From JAJRVM01 sp963700515 (GTDB lineage: Bacteria > Planctomycetota > Planctomycetia > Pirellulales > Pirellulaceae), in NCBI GenBank assembly GCA_963700515.1, contig CAVOXY010000013.1, positions 1-64,000 on the forward strand: a DNA stretch of 64,000 nt, in the 5' to 3' direction. The notes under the pieces are model-generated. The model ran no database searches. It was not told the origin of the DNA and was given only the letters and a program-made list of their open reading frames with translations. This document shows, piece after piece, positions 8,640 through 20,600 of the stretch (positions are counted from its first letter, which is position 1; each line of letters starts with the position of its first letter). Both the position numbers and the translations under genes were made by a program.

Positions 8640-11066
8640 TCAGTAGTTCCATTCGACGCCGAAGTAGGGCGTGATGCCGGGTGATAGAACAGCGACCTGC
8701 TGGAATGATTGGCCGTTGATCGTGTCCCCTACGAGCCGTTGATTCAGGTGTTCGAGATAACTGCGGTCAAACAGGTTGTCGATACCGCCGACGACGTAGA
8801 GATTCTCGGTGACATTGTAGTAACCACCGAGGCGGAATGTTGTGAAACCACCCGTTCGGGATTCCCAGTTGGGGTCCAGGTTCTGCACGCTCGTCGTGCC
8901 ACGGCGCAGCGCACCGGTGCGGTCCTGGCTGGCGACCATCCGCGCGGCGAATTCCAAGCCCCATCGGCTGCCGGCTTCGGCGTCGTGGATGCGGACACCG
9001 ACGTCGCTCGAGAAGGGGTAGATGCCGGTGAGAGGAATATTCTGATCTCCTGCGCCTTGGACTGGGATGCCTTGGTCCTCGCCCCACAGGTAGCGGGCAG
9101 CACCGAAGATCGCGAAGGTGTCGGTCATGTTCCATTCGCCCAGCGTTTCGAAGCCGGTGCGGACAAACAAGTTGCCGTTGAGGTACCGCACGAGGTAGGC
9201 GCCCGTGGGGTCGAGAGCCGGAAAGCCGATATAGGTGACTGGATCGTCAACCCAACTGTAGAACGCGCCAATCTTGCCGCCCCATCGTTCATATTGCCCC
9301 TCAAGCGAGGCGTCAATTTGCCACAGCTTCTCCGGCTGCAAGGTGGGTGTACCAATGACGCGGGTCAGACCGTTTTGCGAGGTGCTCACGAACACGCCGT
9401 CAGCGTACCGTTCGAGCATCGACGGAGGCCGTTGCGAGTAGCCGCCGGCCAGGCGTGCCGTCCAATTGCAGTTCAGCTCCAACTCGTTGGAGAGGTAGAA
9501 CGAATACAGCACGTCGTTCTGTTCGAGCTCAGAGCGGTAGAGATCCAAGTTCGAGATGGGCCCCCGGAAATCGCCCGTGTCGGTGGAGGTATGTACCCAG
9601 TCGATGCGGCTGCCCAGCGTTGTGGTCAGGTAGGGAAGCCAGCTGAGTGTCAACTCGCTGTAGAGGCCGGGATTCGTGAAGTCGCTGCTCGGCAGCCTTG
9701 TGTCAAAGGGTGGTAGCGTTCTGTTCTCGTCAACAAAATGCTCGTTGATCCGCTGGGTCATGTAACGGATGTCGGCACCCATTGACAGCAATGTCCAGTC
9801 GGGGTCGCCGTAGGTTTTGTTGACCCGCGCTCCGGTCACCATATAGTGCCCGTCGGTGTTGCCGAACAAATCGCTGCCGGTGGTCGGAATCGCGGCATCC
9901 AAAGCGGCATTGACGCGTGCGACACTGTAGTAAGGCGAATTGGGCTGTTGCGGCAAAGTGTCACCGTGGAAGCGACTGCGAGAGTACCAACCCATCGCGG
10001 AAAAAGTACCTTCACCACAGGGGTCTTCATGGTTGTAGTGCAGGCTGTAGGCGTCTACGCCCATGAAGTCGACATCGAAGAACTGCAGTGGGTATTCGGT
10101 ATCGGTGTCTTCCAAGTGTCGAAAGCGGAACTCGAGGCTTGATTCCGGCGAAAGGTCGAACCCAACTTGCCCCATCAGCGACTGGCTCTTATAACTGCCC
10201 GGTACCGCTGGCTGTGAGGAGTTGCCGCCCGGATCATAATCACCACCGACGCGATTGCCGTAGTTCAAGATATATCCCCAGTCACATCCCCCGCCAAACA
10301 CCGTTTGGCGGCCGTAGACCTGCCCACCGTTGGTGCGTGTGGAAATGCCGGTGCGGAAGTGCGACTCGTATCCGTTCGGGTTCCTGGGCGTCTCGACGTT
10401 CAGGATGCGCATGAAAGCGAAGCCGGGTCCGTACCGCAGCCCGTAAGGCCCGGAGATGATCGATATTTCTTCGTACAGCGACGGGTCCAATCGGTTGAGC
10501 ATGGAGTCCAGGTCAGGGCGGATGGGCGACCAGTAGAGATCATCGGAAAGCATATATACGCTCGGGCCCTGGAAGCCGCGAATATTCGGCTCCAGTGAGG
10601 TCTGCGACCGCTTCTGGAACTCCGTCGTCTGGACGCGCTTTGATTGCTGGATCAGGTTGGCGATTTCGGGAGATTGTGTCGCCGCGAAAGACGTCGTATC
10701 GATGCTGCCCCCGCTGGGAGTCGACGCAATCGCTGTTTCGCGCGTGCTCTGGACGCTTTCCGACGTCGTGGCTTGCTCCGCCGCGCCGGCCTGCGACGCC
10801 TCGAACAATTGTTGTTCGCGCAAAGAGGGGAATCGTCCTGCGCGGTTGTCCACACTCGGAAGCTGCACGGATGTGAAGCCAAGCTCCGACTGGGACTGGC
10901 CCCGCACTGTCAGGGAATACCAGCCGTCGGCAGGAAACCAGTCACTCCAGCCTGGCGGAGGGCCAAGAAAATCGGAATCCTGGGCATCTGCCACCACGGG
11001 CAGGAGAAGCGCCACCAATAGTGCAAGCCAGCCTCGGCGGCCGTGCGCACGGCAGAAAAGAGACAT
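8640..11066 (-). CDS. TonB-dependent outer-membrane receptor
   Basis: 808 residues from the ATG at 11066, preceded by GGGGGAGC; the frame is open to 11177 without a better start. Residues 1-29 form a signal peptide (GWLALLVALLLPVVADAQD). A plug-like segment follows (IRGFQGPSVYMLSDDLYW, ISGPYGLRYGPGFAFMRILN), then a long run of amphipathic beta strands. The end NLYVVGGIDNLFDRSYLEH and final PYFGVEWNY are typical of a 22-strand barrel. Expected to import a siderophore, cobalamin or sugar-type ligand across the outer membrane using TonB energy. No transport genes adjoin it, so the ligand is unknown. The frame is intact. Confidence 0.85.
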   Translation of the reverse strand: MSLFCRAHGRRGWLALLVALLLPVVADAQDSDFLGPPPGWSDWFPADGWYSLTVRGQSQSELGFTSVQLPSVDNRAGRFPSLREQQLFEASQAGAAEQATTSESVQSTRETAIASTPSGGSIDTTSFAATQSPEIANLIQQSKRVQTTEFQKRSQTSLEPNIRGFQGPSVYMLSDDLYWSPIRPDLDSMLNRLDPSLYEEISIISGPYGLRYGPGFAFMRILNVETPRNPNGYESHFRTGISTRTNGGQVYGRQTVFGGGCDWGYILNYGNRVGGDYDPGGNSSQPAVPGSYKSQSLMGQVGFDLSPESSLEFRFRHLEDTDTEYPLQFFDVDFMGVDAYSLHYNHEDPCGEGTFSAMGWYSRSRFHGDTLPQQPNSPYYSVARVNAALDAAIPTTGSDLFGNTDGHYMVTGARVNKTYGDPDWTLLSMGADIRYMTQRINEHFVDENRTLPPFDTRLPSSDFTNPGLYSELTLSWLPYLTTTLGSRIDWVHTSTDTGDFRGPISNLDLYRSELEQNDVLYSFYLSNELELNCNWTARLAGGYSQRPPSMLERYADGVFVSTSQNGLTRVIGTPTLQPEKLWQIDASLEGQYERWGGKIGAFYSWVDDPVTYIGFPALDPTGAYLVRYLNGNLFVRTGFETLGEWNMTDTFAIFGAARYLWGEDQGIPVQGAGDQNIPLTGIYPFSSDVGVRIHDAEAGSRWGLEFAARMVASQDRTGALRRGTTSVQNLDPNWESRTGGFTTFRLGGYYNVTENLYVVGGIDNLFDRSYLEHLNQRLVGDTINGQSFQQVAVLSPGITPYFGVEWNY

Positions 11067-11495
11067 TCGCTGCTCCCCCCTAAAATTGTCTTGCAGCCCC
11101 TTTCTTTGGATCAAGCGGCCCCACTTTGTGGGAACGCGCGGCATCAAGGTTCTCGATATCCCAGCGGATTGGCTCAACTTCGCGGGCAGTTGAGGATGTC
11201 ACTACTTCCGTTGGATAGCGCAGAACCGAGATAAGCTGCATAGGCCTCATTAGCATCTTCGGCTTGAATTCTTGATAGCTTTACATTGTTTCGCGGTCTG
11301 GTGGGGGGGAACTAGCTCGACGTCGGCTTGTCCGGGGTCGGAACCAGGCGGGGCAGTGCCAGAGAATGGTCACGTGACGAGCAGGGCGGCAGGAACACCG
11401 CCCAGTGGCGATCGGCCAGATTTGTCTTGGGGAAAGAACCGCCGATACCTGGAGACCGGGGGGAACGGTCCCGCACGAAGGAGAAGAGCGGTTAG
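11067..11495. other. intergenic region upstream of the TonB receptor
   Basis: 429 bases between the receptor start and the stop of the giant kinase gene. No gene, clear promoter or terminator recognised; short GC-rich repeats only. Confidence 0.5.
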
Positions 11496-14400
11496 TCACC
11501 CCCCCAAGGTTTGGAGCAGGCGGACGACGGCATTATAGTCAATGGGCTTCTGCTGCCGCAGAGTAAGTCCCCCGATTTCGCCATATCCCCAAGTCCACCC
11601 TTCCAGCAAAACCGTCTTGGCGCACAACGCCGCCGTTCGCTGCTTCCAGGCGTCCTCTTTAATCTTGCGAAGCTCCGCGATGGTCTCTTTCGTCAACCTG
11701 TCTTTGGTGTTCGCATCGAGTGCGTTCTTGATGTCGGCATTTCCTTTGAGCAATTCCTTTGCGATCAAGCCTTGCGCATACCGGAGCCACACGGCATCGC
11801 GTTGGGCGACCATCGTGGGCAGCCGTTCGAATGCTTGCACGACGCGATTCAGTTCATCGACGGCCGCGATTCCGGCACTTGCCCTCTTCTCCGGGGAGAG
11901 ACTGGTATCGCGCAGGCAGGCCCAAAATGCCCGTTCCGAAAGGAGCGCGCGCTGCCCGGCGACGCGGGCTGCCCAGATAGCACGCGATTCGTCCGCCGGT
12001 GGGTCGGGAATTTGATCGACATTTGATTGGGCCAGACGCAGTTCCCTATCGGCGACATCCGTCACTTTGGCCAAATCAACGTATCGAATGAGCCCGTCGC
12101 AAGCGTACTGTGCGCGTCGCAGCAGCAAGTGGGCGCGGATGTCCGAATCCGGTATTTGCTTCAATGCTGAATCAACATAGGGGTTGATGTGTTGCAAGTC
12201 CAAGCCGAGTTCCATGAGCACTTTCACAATGGCCGACAGAGCGATTTCCGAATAGTCTCGAGGCAGGTCCTGGTGCGACATCATGTCGTCTCTGCCTGTC
12301 AGCAGCTCGTCTATCAAGCTCTTGGACTTTTGCATCCAAGCATCGCGTTTGGGTTGGGTGTTGGATGCCGCGCAGGCATCGGCCGTAGTTTCGGCATACT
12401 CAAGTTTCCAGAGATAACGCTGGGGGAGATCCGCACTGTAGGCCAACTTGACCGCCCCCGCCATATACATGGCCGATTTCTCCAGTTGGGCGAGACGTGC
12501 ATCGGCATCTGCCTGGCCAAGTGCCAGACGCTCGTGAATTCGCGCCAGGTAGACACAACCTTCGGCGAAGAGCGGTTTGTCCGGAATATCGGCATCGGCG
12601 ACCCTGGCAGGATCTGACGCGTCATCGACGTGAAGAATATGTTGGAGAAGTTGCCGAGCCTTCTCGAGATCGTCCTCTCGGCTTCTTTCACTTGAAGTGT
12701 AAGAGATGCGGAAAATGCAGCGCGCGATACTGAAGTCAAACCTATCTTGGAAACGGTCGTCAGCCTTCTGAACGGCGGCATCCCGCCCCGTTTGAAAGAG
12801 CGCAATGGCCTCCTCATATTTCTTCGGAACCGCGACCAGATACTCCATGTCCTCGGTTGCGTTCCCCCAAGCCATGTAGAGAAAGGGGAGGTAGACGAGA
12901 CTCTTCTGTTCTTCGGACATGTTGTTGAGATTGGTACAGTGTTTAATCGCATCCTCCAACAGGCGACGAATCTCCGGTAGATTCTCTTCGGTATGTGGCA
13001 ACACATTGGCCAATTCAACTTCTGCATTAGCATTCGTCAGTTCAATCGTCGCTTGGTACTGAGGACGGATGTCCGTCGTCTTCAAACCGCTCAGGCATGA
13101 AAGCGCCGCTTGATACTTGCCCACCTGTTCCAAGCGACTGGCAGCTCGGCGCGCCTCCAAGACGTACAATCGCCCTTCGAGCAGACTCTTGCCGACATGC
13201 GTGGCGTCAATCCGACCGATCTGGCTGGTGACATCCTTCAAGAACTCGATCTCGATTTCCGGGTCGCTATACACGGCGGGCAAACCGAGGGAAGCCACCG
13301 CGTAGTCGACAAGGTATTGCACGTTGGCGGGTTCCAGTTTGGAGGCGATCAAATAATAGACAGGTCGAATCCGTTGCTGTTCGAGCAAGGTCGGGGGATT
13401 GCTGGCGGAAGTGGAAGGAAGGAATGATGCGGCAGCGGAGTAAATGGTTGCCGCATCGGCGCGCAGTTCAGTGTCGTCCGCAGCGGGGGTCCGGCGCGGT
13501 ACCGTGGCCGGCGCGAGGGGTTCGGCCGGCTGATCCTGATGCGACGGTATGATGGGCTCGCTGCGTACCGCTTCGATGAGGGTACTGATGTGTGATTGGT
13601 CGGCCAGTTGCATGCCGTCCATTAGTTTCTGGAAATAGACAACGTGTGAGATACCTGCCCTCTCACGCACGGCCTTGTCACCGAACCACTGCGCCACAAT
13701 CGCGATGCTGCGAATCGCCGAAGCTATATGAGCCGCTCGTTCGTTCTCTGGCGTGGCCGGCAATGCGGCCATCCGGGCATGCGATTCTGCGCTGATGAAC
13801 AGGCAGTTCACGAGATTTGCGAGCACGTGTGAGGTAAGGTCTGGGGGAAGTTGCCTGGCATCTCGTGGATATCGCTCTACCAGTGAGTCGGCGAATTGAG
13901 CGGCAGCGGCGTAATCGGGCGGTTTCTGAAAATAGGCCGCGGCTGCGGCGACGGCTAACAGGTCTTCGTCGACGGATGTTAACGGCTGCACCTGTGCTGA
14001 GGATACTGGCGGGTGAGGCGGGTTCGGGCCGGTCGCCGCCACGGACTGGCCGACCATAAACCGCAGGAAAGTGCAAGCAGCTTCCGGGCCACCGTCACGG
14101 AACGGATTCTGGACGAACCCCTGATCTTTGTCGGGCTCTCTTGCCGATGCATCACCAACGAGCGTCGCTTTGAGCACGATTTTCGTCGTCAAGGCGATCC
14201 GCTTCGGACGCGCTGTGAGGAGCTTCTGCAGAGATTCCTGCTGCTGGAGGGCGGAAATCAACCGCTGCGTCGCCGCCAGCAGCGCGGCTTCGCCGTCAGC
14301 GTCGTTTGCGCCGCCGTTGAGGTGCTCTGCGTCACGACCGTGAATTGATGTAACGCTTCGCAGAACAGGTAATAGGAGGCAAACGGCGAAGCCTTTTCGG

Positions 14401-17011
14401 GAGCAAGAGTGGCCAGGCTGGCCTCAAACTGCTGGCGTCTGTCGGCGGGCAATCGCCAGTCCTTGGTCCCCAAGTTACTCACCGCAAGACATTCCGTCTG
14501 GCACAGACCTATGATGGCCGCCACGAGCGGGGAGACCCGTTTGCTGACGTCCGATTCGGCAGGAAAAGGCTGGCATAACTCCGCCCATTTGTCATAGTCC
14601 GCATACTCCGGGCTGGAGGGATTCAGATGGGCCACCCCACGAATCCAGTTCAGCCAGTGCTGGTAGGCCGATTTCCGATCGCCCAAGGCGAGCGTGAAAT
14701 CGGCTGCATTGAGTACGGCAGCCAGATCCTCCAAGGTTAACGACGCACCCTTGAGTTGGCCCAGGACTGACAGCTCGGCTCGAGATAACATTGCATTGCA
14801 GAACAATTCGGCACCGTAATAGGGATTGCGCGTGGCAAGTACCTTCCGCACCTGCTCCGCGGGTGTGCAGCGAGCATTCACCGTGCGCACGTCGTTCAGG
14901 GGAAGCACTTGCGAGTCGGGGTTCTGAGAAACAGGAGCAGTTCTAGTTCCTCGATCCGCTGCAGTGCCGCATTGTCAGTCGCCGTGCTGGCTGAACTCGT
15001 TTGAGGAACGGTAAGACTCTTGTATGCGTCGGTCAGAAGCCCTTGCGTTTTGACGAAATCGTCGCTGCTGGCGGCCGTCTCCAACGCGCTACGCACGGCG
15101 TTGATTTGCAGCAGGAGTGGCACGCGAATACCCGTAATTACTTCCAGGTTTCCAGCCATGTCCCGGCTGAAGAGGCTGGCCGTGGCAGAAGGTGTACTCC
15201 CTTCCCTCTTCATACGTTGATCCGTCTGCGTCCGTACGCTTTGCAGCACCTCAACAATGCTGGAGCGTTCCGTCGTCGTGAGCGATTGAAACTTCCCGTC
15301 CTGGCGGCAAAGTTCCGCCAGCGGATCAATGACCTCGGATTTCAGCAGATCCGCTTCCGATCGCTCCGCCATCGACAAAGCGCTCAATGCGGTCGACGCC
15401 AACCGATCCGAATCATCCAAGGGACTCGGGCGCGGCACATCCTTGAGCTGCCCCTCGATCGCCGCGAAACGGACGTTGGGCTCCATGGCGACGGCGTTCA
15501 AGCGAGCCTCGTCGAGTGCCAATTTCCAATTCCAAACGGCAACCTGGTTTTGGTCCTCCACGAGCCAATCGGGAAGACTTGACATATGTTTCTTCAACAG
15601 CGCGAGGAGTCCCTCCTGCAGACTGAGCGCATCTTGCTTCCCTTTACAGGCCACCAGTTCTTTGCGCAGCTCCGACAGCGCCTCGTTAACGAGAGTCACA
15701 TTCCAAGACTTCAGCGTCGACTTCTCGGTCTCTTTGACGTTGATCAAAACGTCCTCGAACGAAAAAAAGGCGGTGCGGAATTCGTTTCCAGTCAGTTGTC
15801 TGTTTGTCCTTGGCCGCCTTCTCCATCAGTTGACCCAGATCGGCCATCTTCTCCTGTCGCAGACCATCATCCTTGCGGACCACGTCGAGCGGCTTGTAGC
15901 CCGCCGGTGCGAGGTATTGCCAGGTCGCGAGTCCCGCCGCCAGGAACAGGAGCAGGGCGGCCGCGTATTTCAGAAAGCGCGACAAAGGCATTTCGTGCCC
16001 GCGCAGTTCCTTGATCATTTCACCGCAGCTGCCGTAGCGGGCCGTGGGGTGCACCGAAACGGCCCGACGGATTACCTTCCGCTCGGCTTTCGGCAGCAGA
16101 TTCAAGTCGAGCCGGCCGGTTACCTTCTCTTGAATGACGACCGAAACCGTCTCCTTCGAGTAGGGGAGCTTGCCGGTGCGCATCTCGTAATAGGTGACTG
16201 CCAGCGCATATTGATCGCTGGATGGGCTCGGCACTCCGTCCGAACACACCTCGGGCGCCATGTAGGCGAGCGTCCCAGCCTTGGTGGTCGTGGCTCGCAG
16301 GTCGATCAGCGTGTGTGCCAGATCAAAATCCGAAACCTGGCCTTCGCCACTGATAATCATGATGTTTGCTGGTTTGACGTCGCCGTGCTGGATGTTGTGA
16401 TCGAGATTGAGGAAATCGAGTCCTTTTGCCGCGCCCTCCAGGTAACGCAACAACTCTTCACGCGGGATCCCGCTGAGTGCCGGAGACGCGCTGCTGGACT
16501 TCCCGCGAGCCGCCGATTGCTTCTGGTGTCGCTGCAGGCATTGATCGAGCGTTTCCTCGGCCAGCCCCATGGCAATGAACAGCTGCGCCGGGCGATCGGC
16601 CGTGTTCGGCGGCTCCCGCACCGTGTCGGGAGTCAGCAAATCACCCATTTTCATGGTTGATGTCAAGTCGGCATCGTCGGCCTCGGCCGCGGGTGCTAAT
16701 CCCGATGCCGTCGACTCCTCCGAGAAATGGGGATCGACGACGTCGTCGAGAAGATTCCCCTGCTCATCCTTCAGCCAGAAGCCGACGATCTTGACCAGAT
16801 GGGGATGGTTCAAGTTCTTCACCAGCTGAAGTGCTTTGAACGCTTTGCGGCCGGCTTTGCGGTCAATCTCCGACAGAATCTTCATGGCGACTTTCACGTC
16901 GCCTGCCGCCCGGGTCTCCCACACTTCGCCGAAATTCCCCGCACCGAGGAACTTGCGCAACATGAAGCCGGGAACCGGTTCATCGCCTGGCTGAAACCGC
17001 TGCTCCAACAT
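11496..17011 (-). CDS. giant membrane Ser/Thr protein kinase with long helical C-terminus (three frame breaks)
   Basis: Reads as one ~1,838-codon gene in four successive frames. The kinase domain has G-loop LGAGNFGEVW (22-31), Lys44 in VAMKIL, HGDVKPAN replacing the HRD loop, VSDFDLAH replacing DFG, and YMAPEV. A membrane helix follows (AAALLLFLAAGLATWQYLAP, about 348-367), then ~1,450 residues of helical, TPR-like sequence. Breaks near 15785-15795 (GNEFRTAFFSFEDVLINV resumes), 14925-14940 (VSQNPDSQVLPLNDV resumes) and 14300-14340 (NGGANDADGEAALLAATQR resumes). The ribosome site GGAGAAG precedes ATG 17011. The kinase probably phosphorylates FHA partners encoded nearby. Separate genes are possible but unlikely given the continuous overlaps. 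Confidence 0.75.
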
Positions 17012-17679
17012 CGGGTTACTTCTCCGTTAAGTTCAACTGCCGTCACGATCGCGTGGCAGCTGGCCCGGCGGCCGGTCACGCATGTCGAGCTCTACGGACA
17101 GGTGCACGGTTGAATACCGGCTGGGGGATGGGCACGTCCCGCACTCGTCAGAGGGCCGCCGCAGTGGCTACTGGTTGGGCCGTGGAACAAACACATATTT
17201 CGCCAACTGCCGCCGCACTCGGCTCAGGAAATGGTGGCCGATGACCTCGCACACCTCCCGAGGCGGACGAGCGATCCGGGCTGCAATCAGCGGAACGTGC
17301 CCCACCGTCCACGCCTATCCCGCTTCAAACTATTCCACATCCCCCTTTTTCGCAACTCATATACCCCAATCGGCGAGGAATTCAGTCGGGCCGGCAGACC
17401 GAAGGGCAGGACTGGTAGGACGAACTCCAATGCAGCTTGCCTAGATCACGACAGCACGGTTCGATGAAGAGTGATTGGATGTCGCCTGGCGGGGCAGGCC
17501 AGGTGCCGTCGCGTGAGGTGAGCGCCGCGAGGGAGCGGGGACCAGGGAGCGGAATACCGCCTACGAGCCCGCAGCCGACGCACTGCCTAACGCGGCCTGC
17601 CGTCGCCTACGTGCGTGGCTGCGACAGGATGCCGCAGCCACGAAGACAGCGCAACTGTCGCATGAATTCGAGCTACACT
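17012..17679. other. intergenic region, nothing recognised
   Basis: 668 bases between the kinase start and the stop of the Ca-binding-repeat gene. Open frames here overlap the neighbouring gene in antisense and show no family features. Confidence 0.5.
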
Positions 17680-20600
17680 CTAAAGATCGGTTTTGTACCA
17701 GGCGTCTGCCAGTACCGCCAGCGTTGTCTCGTCCAACGGCTGGTTCGGCAAGTCATTCAGATCTGCCAGTTCGAACTTCTCCAGCGAGCGAGATTCCAGG
17801 AGACTCTGTACAAGATGGTCGGCGGCGTCAGCGGTCTCAACGCCCACCGGAATGACATGCATGGCCTCGAGCGTCGCGACTCGAATCGCCACTTGCTGCA
17901 GCCGTGCGGGGAGACTCCAGACGTATTCGGTGGAGGGGCTGTACTGACCGCCGTTGAGCAGCGTCACCGCACGGGTCGATTCGGTCACGTCGCCGCCCGC
18001 TTCGCCCTCCCCTCCGGTCGGAGCACCGTTCAGCTTGGTAATGACCAACAGGGCGTCGATCGGAGAAATGTGGTTGTCGCCGTTCACGTCCAGATAGAGC
18101 TTCCTTGCCGCTTCTCCTTCGCCACCGGCGACGAAATCGAGCGTCGCCCCGGAATTCAACGCGGTAATCACCAGCAGCGCGTCGATGGGGCTGACAATAC
18201 CATCGTTGTTGACGTCCGCAGCCATGCTGGAGTTATGGAACTCCGCCTCCCCTTCGCCTTCCGCCTCAATCGGGGGCGTGGTGAGCGCTGTGAGGTCAGC
18301 CAGTTTCGCGGCGGGCAGCGAATCGGCCGTGGTCCCACTGCCGCCAAGGGGGTAGAAGGTCGCATAGAGCCAGGCGCAAACATCGATCACCAGGTTGCCA
18401 TCCGAGGAAATAATGAGGTTCGATCCGCAACTGGTCCTCAGGCAGTCTGCCCCCCGCGTGACGATGATCGCCTTGATGCCGGACGAGAAGGCGATTATAT
18501 CCCCGTCCGACGGCGCGTCAGCAATGCCGATCACGATGCCTTGCGGATTCACCAGACCGTACGAATCGGGAAGGTAGGTAACCTGATTCCCCGAGCCCCA
18601 CAAACCATCAGCTGCCGCTCCCCCCAGCAGGAACGAGCCATCGGCACCTTCCACAACAACGCCACTCAAGGTGTCACTAGCGGTGTCGAGCTTTCCAGCC
18701 ACATGACCATTCACCAACTGATCCTGACCTGTGTCGCCCTCCAGCACGGAAACAGCACCTGACTTGTTGTAGAGTACATCGTTTCCCGCTTCACCCTGAG
18801 CGCGGATACGTCGCACGTTGGCCACTCTCGAACGGCGAGCGGACGGTGACCATTGGCCCAGCCACGGTCATCACTTGTCGACCCCCAAGCCGGTCCACCA
18901 CGATTTTGTCATCGAACGGCAGTGCCGTGGAAATCGACATAGTTGTCGTCGCCCGCTCCGCCGTCAATCGTGATCACACCGGGCAACGCGTCGTCTGCCG
19001 GACTAGGCAGCTCGACCACGACCATGTCGTTCTTCGCGCCGGCGAAGAAGTTCACGTTTTCGACCGCTTCCCACGCGATATTCACGCCGGGTTGGGCGAG
19101 CGGACGCGTAACGGGCTTGCTGATCGCCAACTGCATCTGCGATGCCGCCGGCGTGTGAGATGACGTATGTGTTACCGGTGGCGCTGTAGCTGCTGTCGTA
19201 GATATCAACGGTATCGCCTTCGTCTTTCGTCCGCAACCGTTTCCTCAAACACCGAATTGCAGTACTCCACTTCGCCTCGGCGGCAGCACACGTTCTCCGC
19301 CCGTGGACACGTATCGCTGTTGAGCGTCATTGGCTGCCGCCGTCGATCACAATCTTTCCCGCAATCGTATTGAGATTCGTATCGTGCGGACTAATGCGGA
19401 TGTAGTCGTTGCTCGCCCCACCATTGACGGTTGTCGTTGTGCCGGCGGCTGTCGACATGACATCGATGTCGTCAATTCCATTCCCACCCGAGATCAGTGC
19501 GCTGCTGCAGAAAAGCACGATGACATCATCGCCGTTCTGACCGTCGAGCACGTCATTGTATTGCTCGCCAAGTCGCACCGCACCACCTGTGGCGCCGGCA
19601 TAAATGATGTCGTTGCCGTCGCCTCCCTCCACGTCGTCGTTGCCGGCATACGCGGCGCCGGCACAACCGAGCGTGAGCGGACGGTGCTGGGCAGATCGGC
19701 ATAGAGCACGTCGTCACCAGCGTCGCCGAAGATGTGATCGTCCCCAGCTTCACCGAAAATCGTGTCGTCGCCGCCTTCACCGTGGAGGGTGTCGATGCCA
19801 TCGCCACCGGTCAGCGTGTCAGTGCCGGCGAATCCCGACGGGGTCGCCACGCCAGCGACGATCATAGGTCGAGTCGCCCCAGATGGTGTCGTTGCCGCCA
19901 TCCCCGGCGATGGTGTCGTTACCCGCATCACCACCTAAGCGGTCGTCGCCCTCACCGCCGGGGATCGTATCGTCGCCCGTGCCTCCCTCGACGATGTCGT
20001 TGCCCGTGCCACCCGAGATGGTATCGTTCCCACTGCCGCCGTCGATGAAGTCGTTGCCCGTCGTCACCGGTGATGTTGTCCACGCCGGCATTCGCCCGAT
20101 TCGATCGTCATCGGATCTGCCCTCGCCGCCGGTGATAGTGTCATTCGCCGGCGTTGCCCGTGAATATTGTCGTTGCCACCTTCGCCATGGATCGTGTCGT
20201 TGCCGTCGCCGCCGGTCAGCGTGTCATTGCCGACGAATCCCGGACGGGGTCGCCACGCCAGCGCGATCGTAGGTCGAGTCGCCCCAGATGGTGTCGTTGC
20301 CGCCATCCCCAGCGATGGTGTCGTCGCCCGCATCACCACCCAGGCGGTCGTCGCCCTCACCGCCAGTGATCGTATCGTCGCCCGTACCCCCCTCGACGAT
20401 GTCGTTGCCCGTGCCACCCGAGATGATATCGTTCTCCACTGCCGCCATCGATGAAGTCGTTGCCCGCGTCACCGGTGATGTTGTCGATGCCGGCATTGCC
20501 TTCGATGTCATCATCGCCGTCGCCACCGCTGATGCGTGTCGTCGCCGTCGCCGCCGGTGATGATGTCGTTGCCGGCGTCGCCCGAGATGTTGTCGTTGCC

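Noticed and set aside
11496..15747. Three separate helical-protein genes downstream of the kinase
   Set aside because: Each overlaps the next, and the upstream frame continues naturally into the next by a one-base change; one interrupted gene is simpler.
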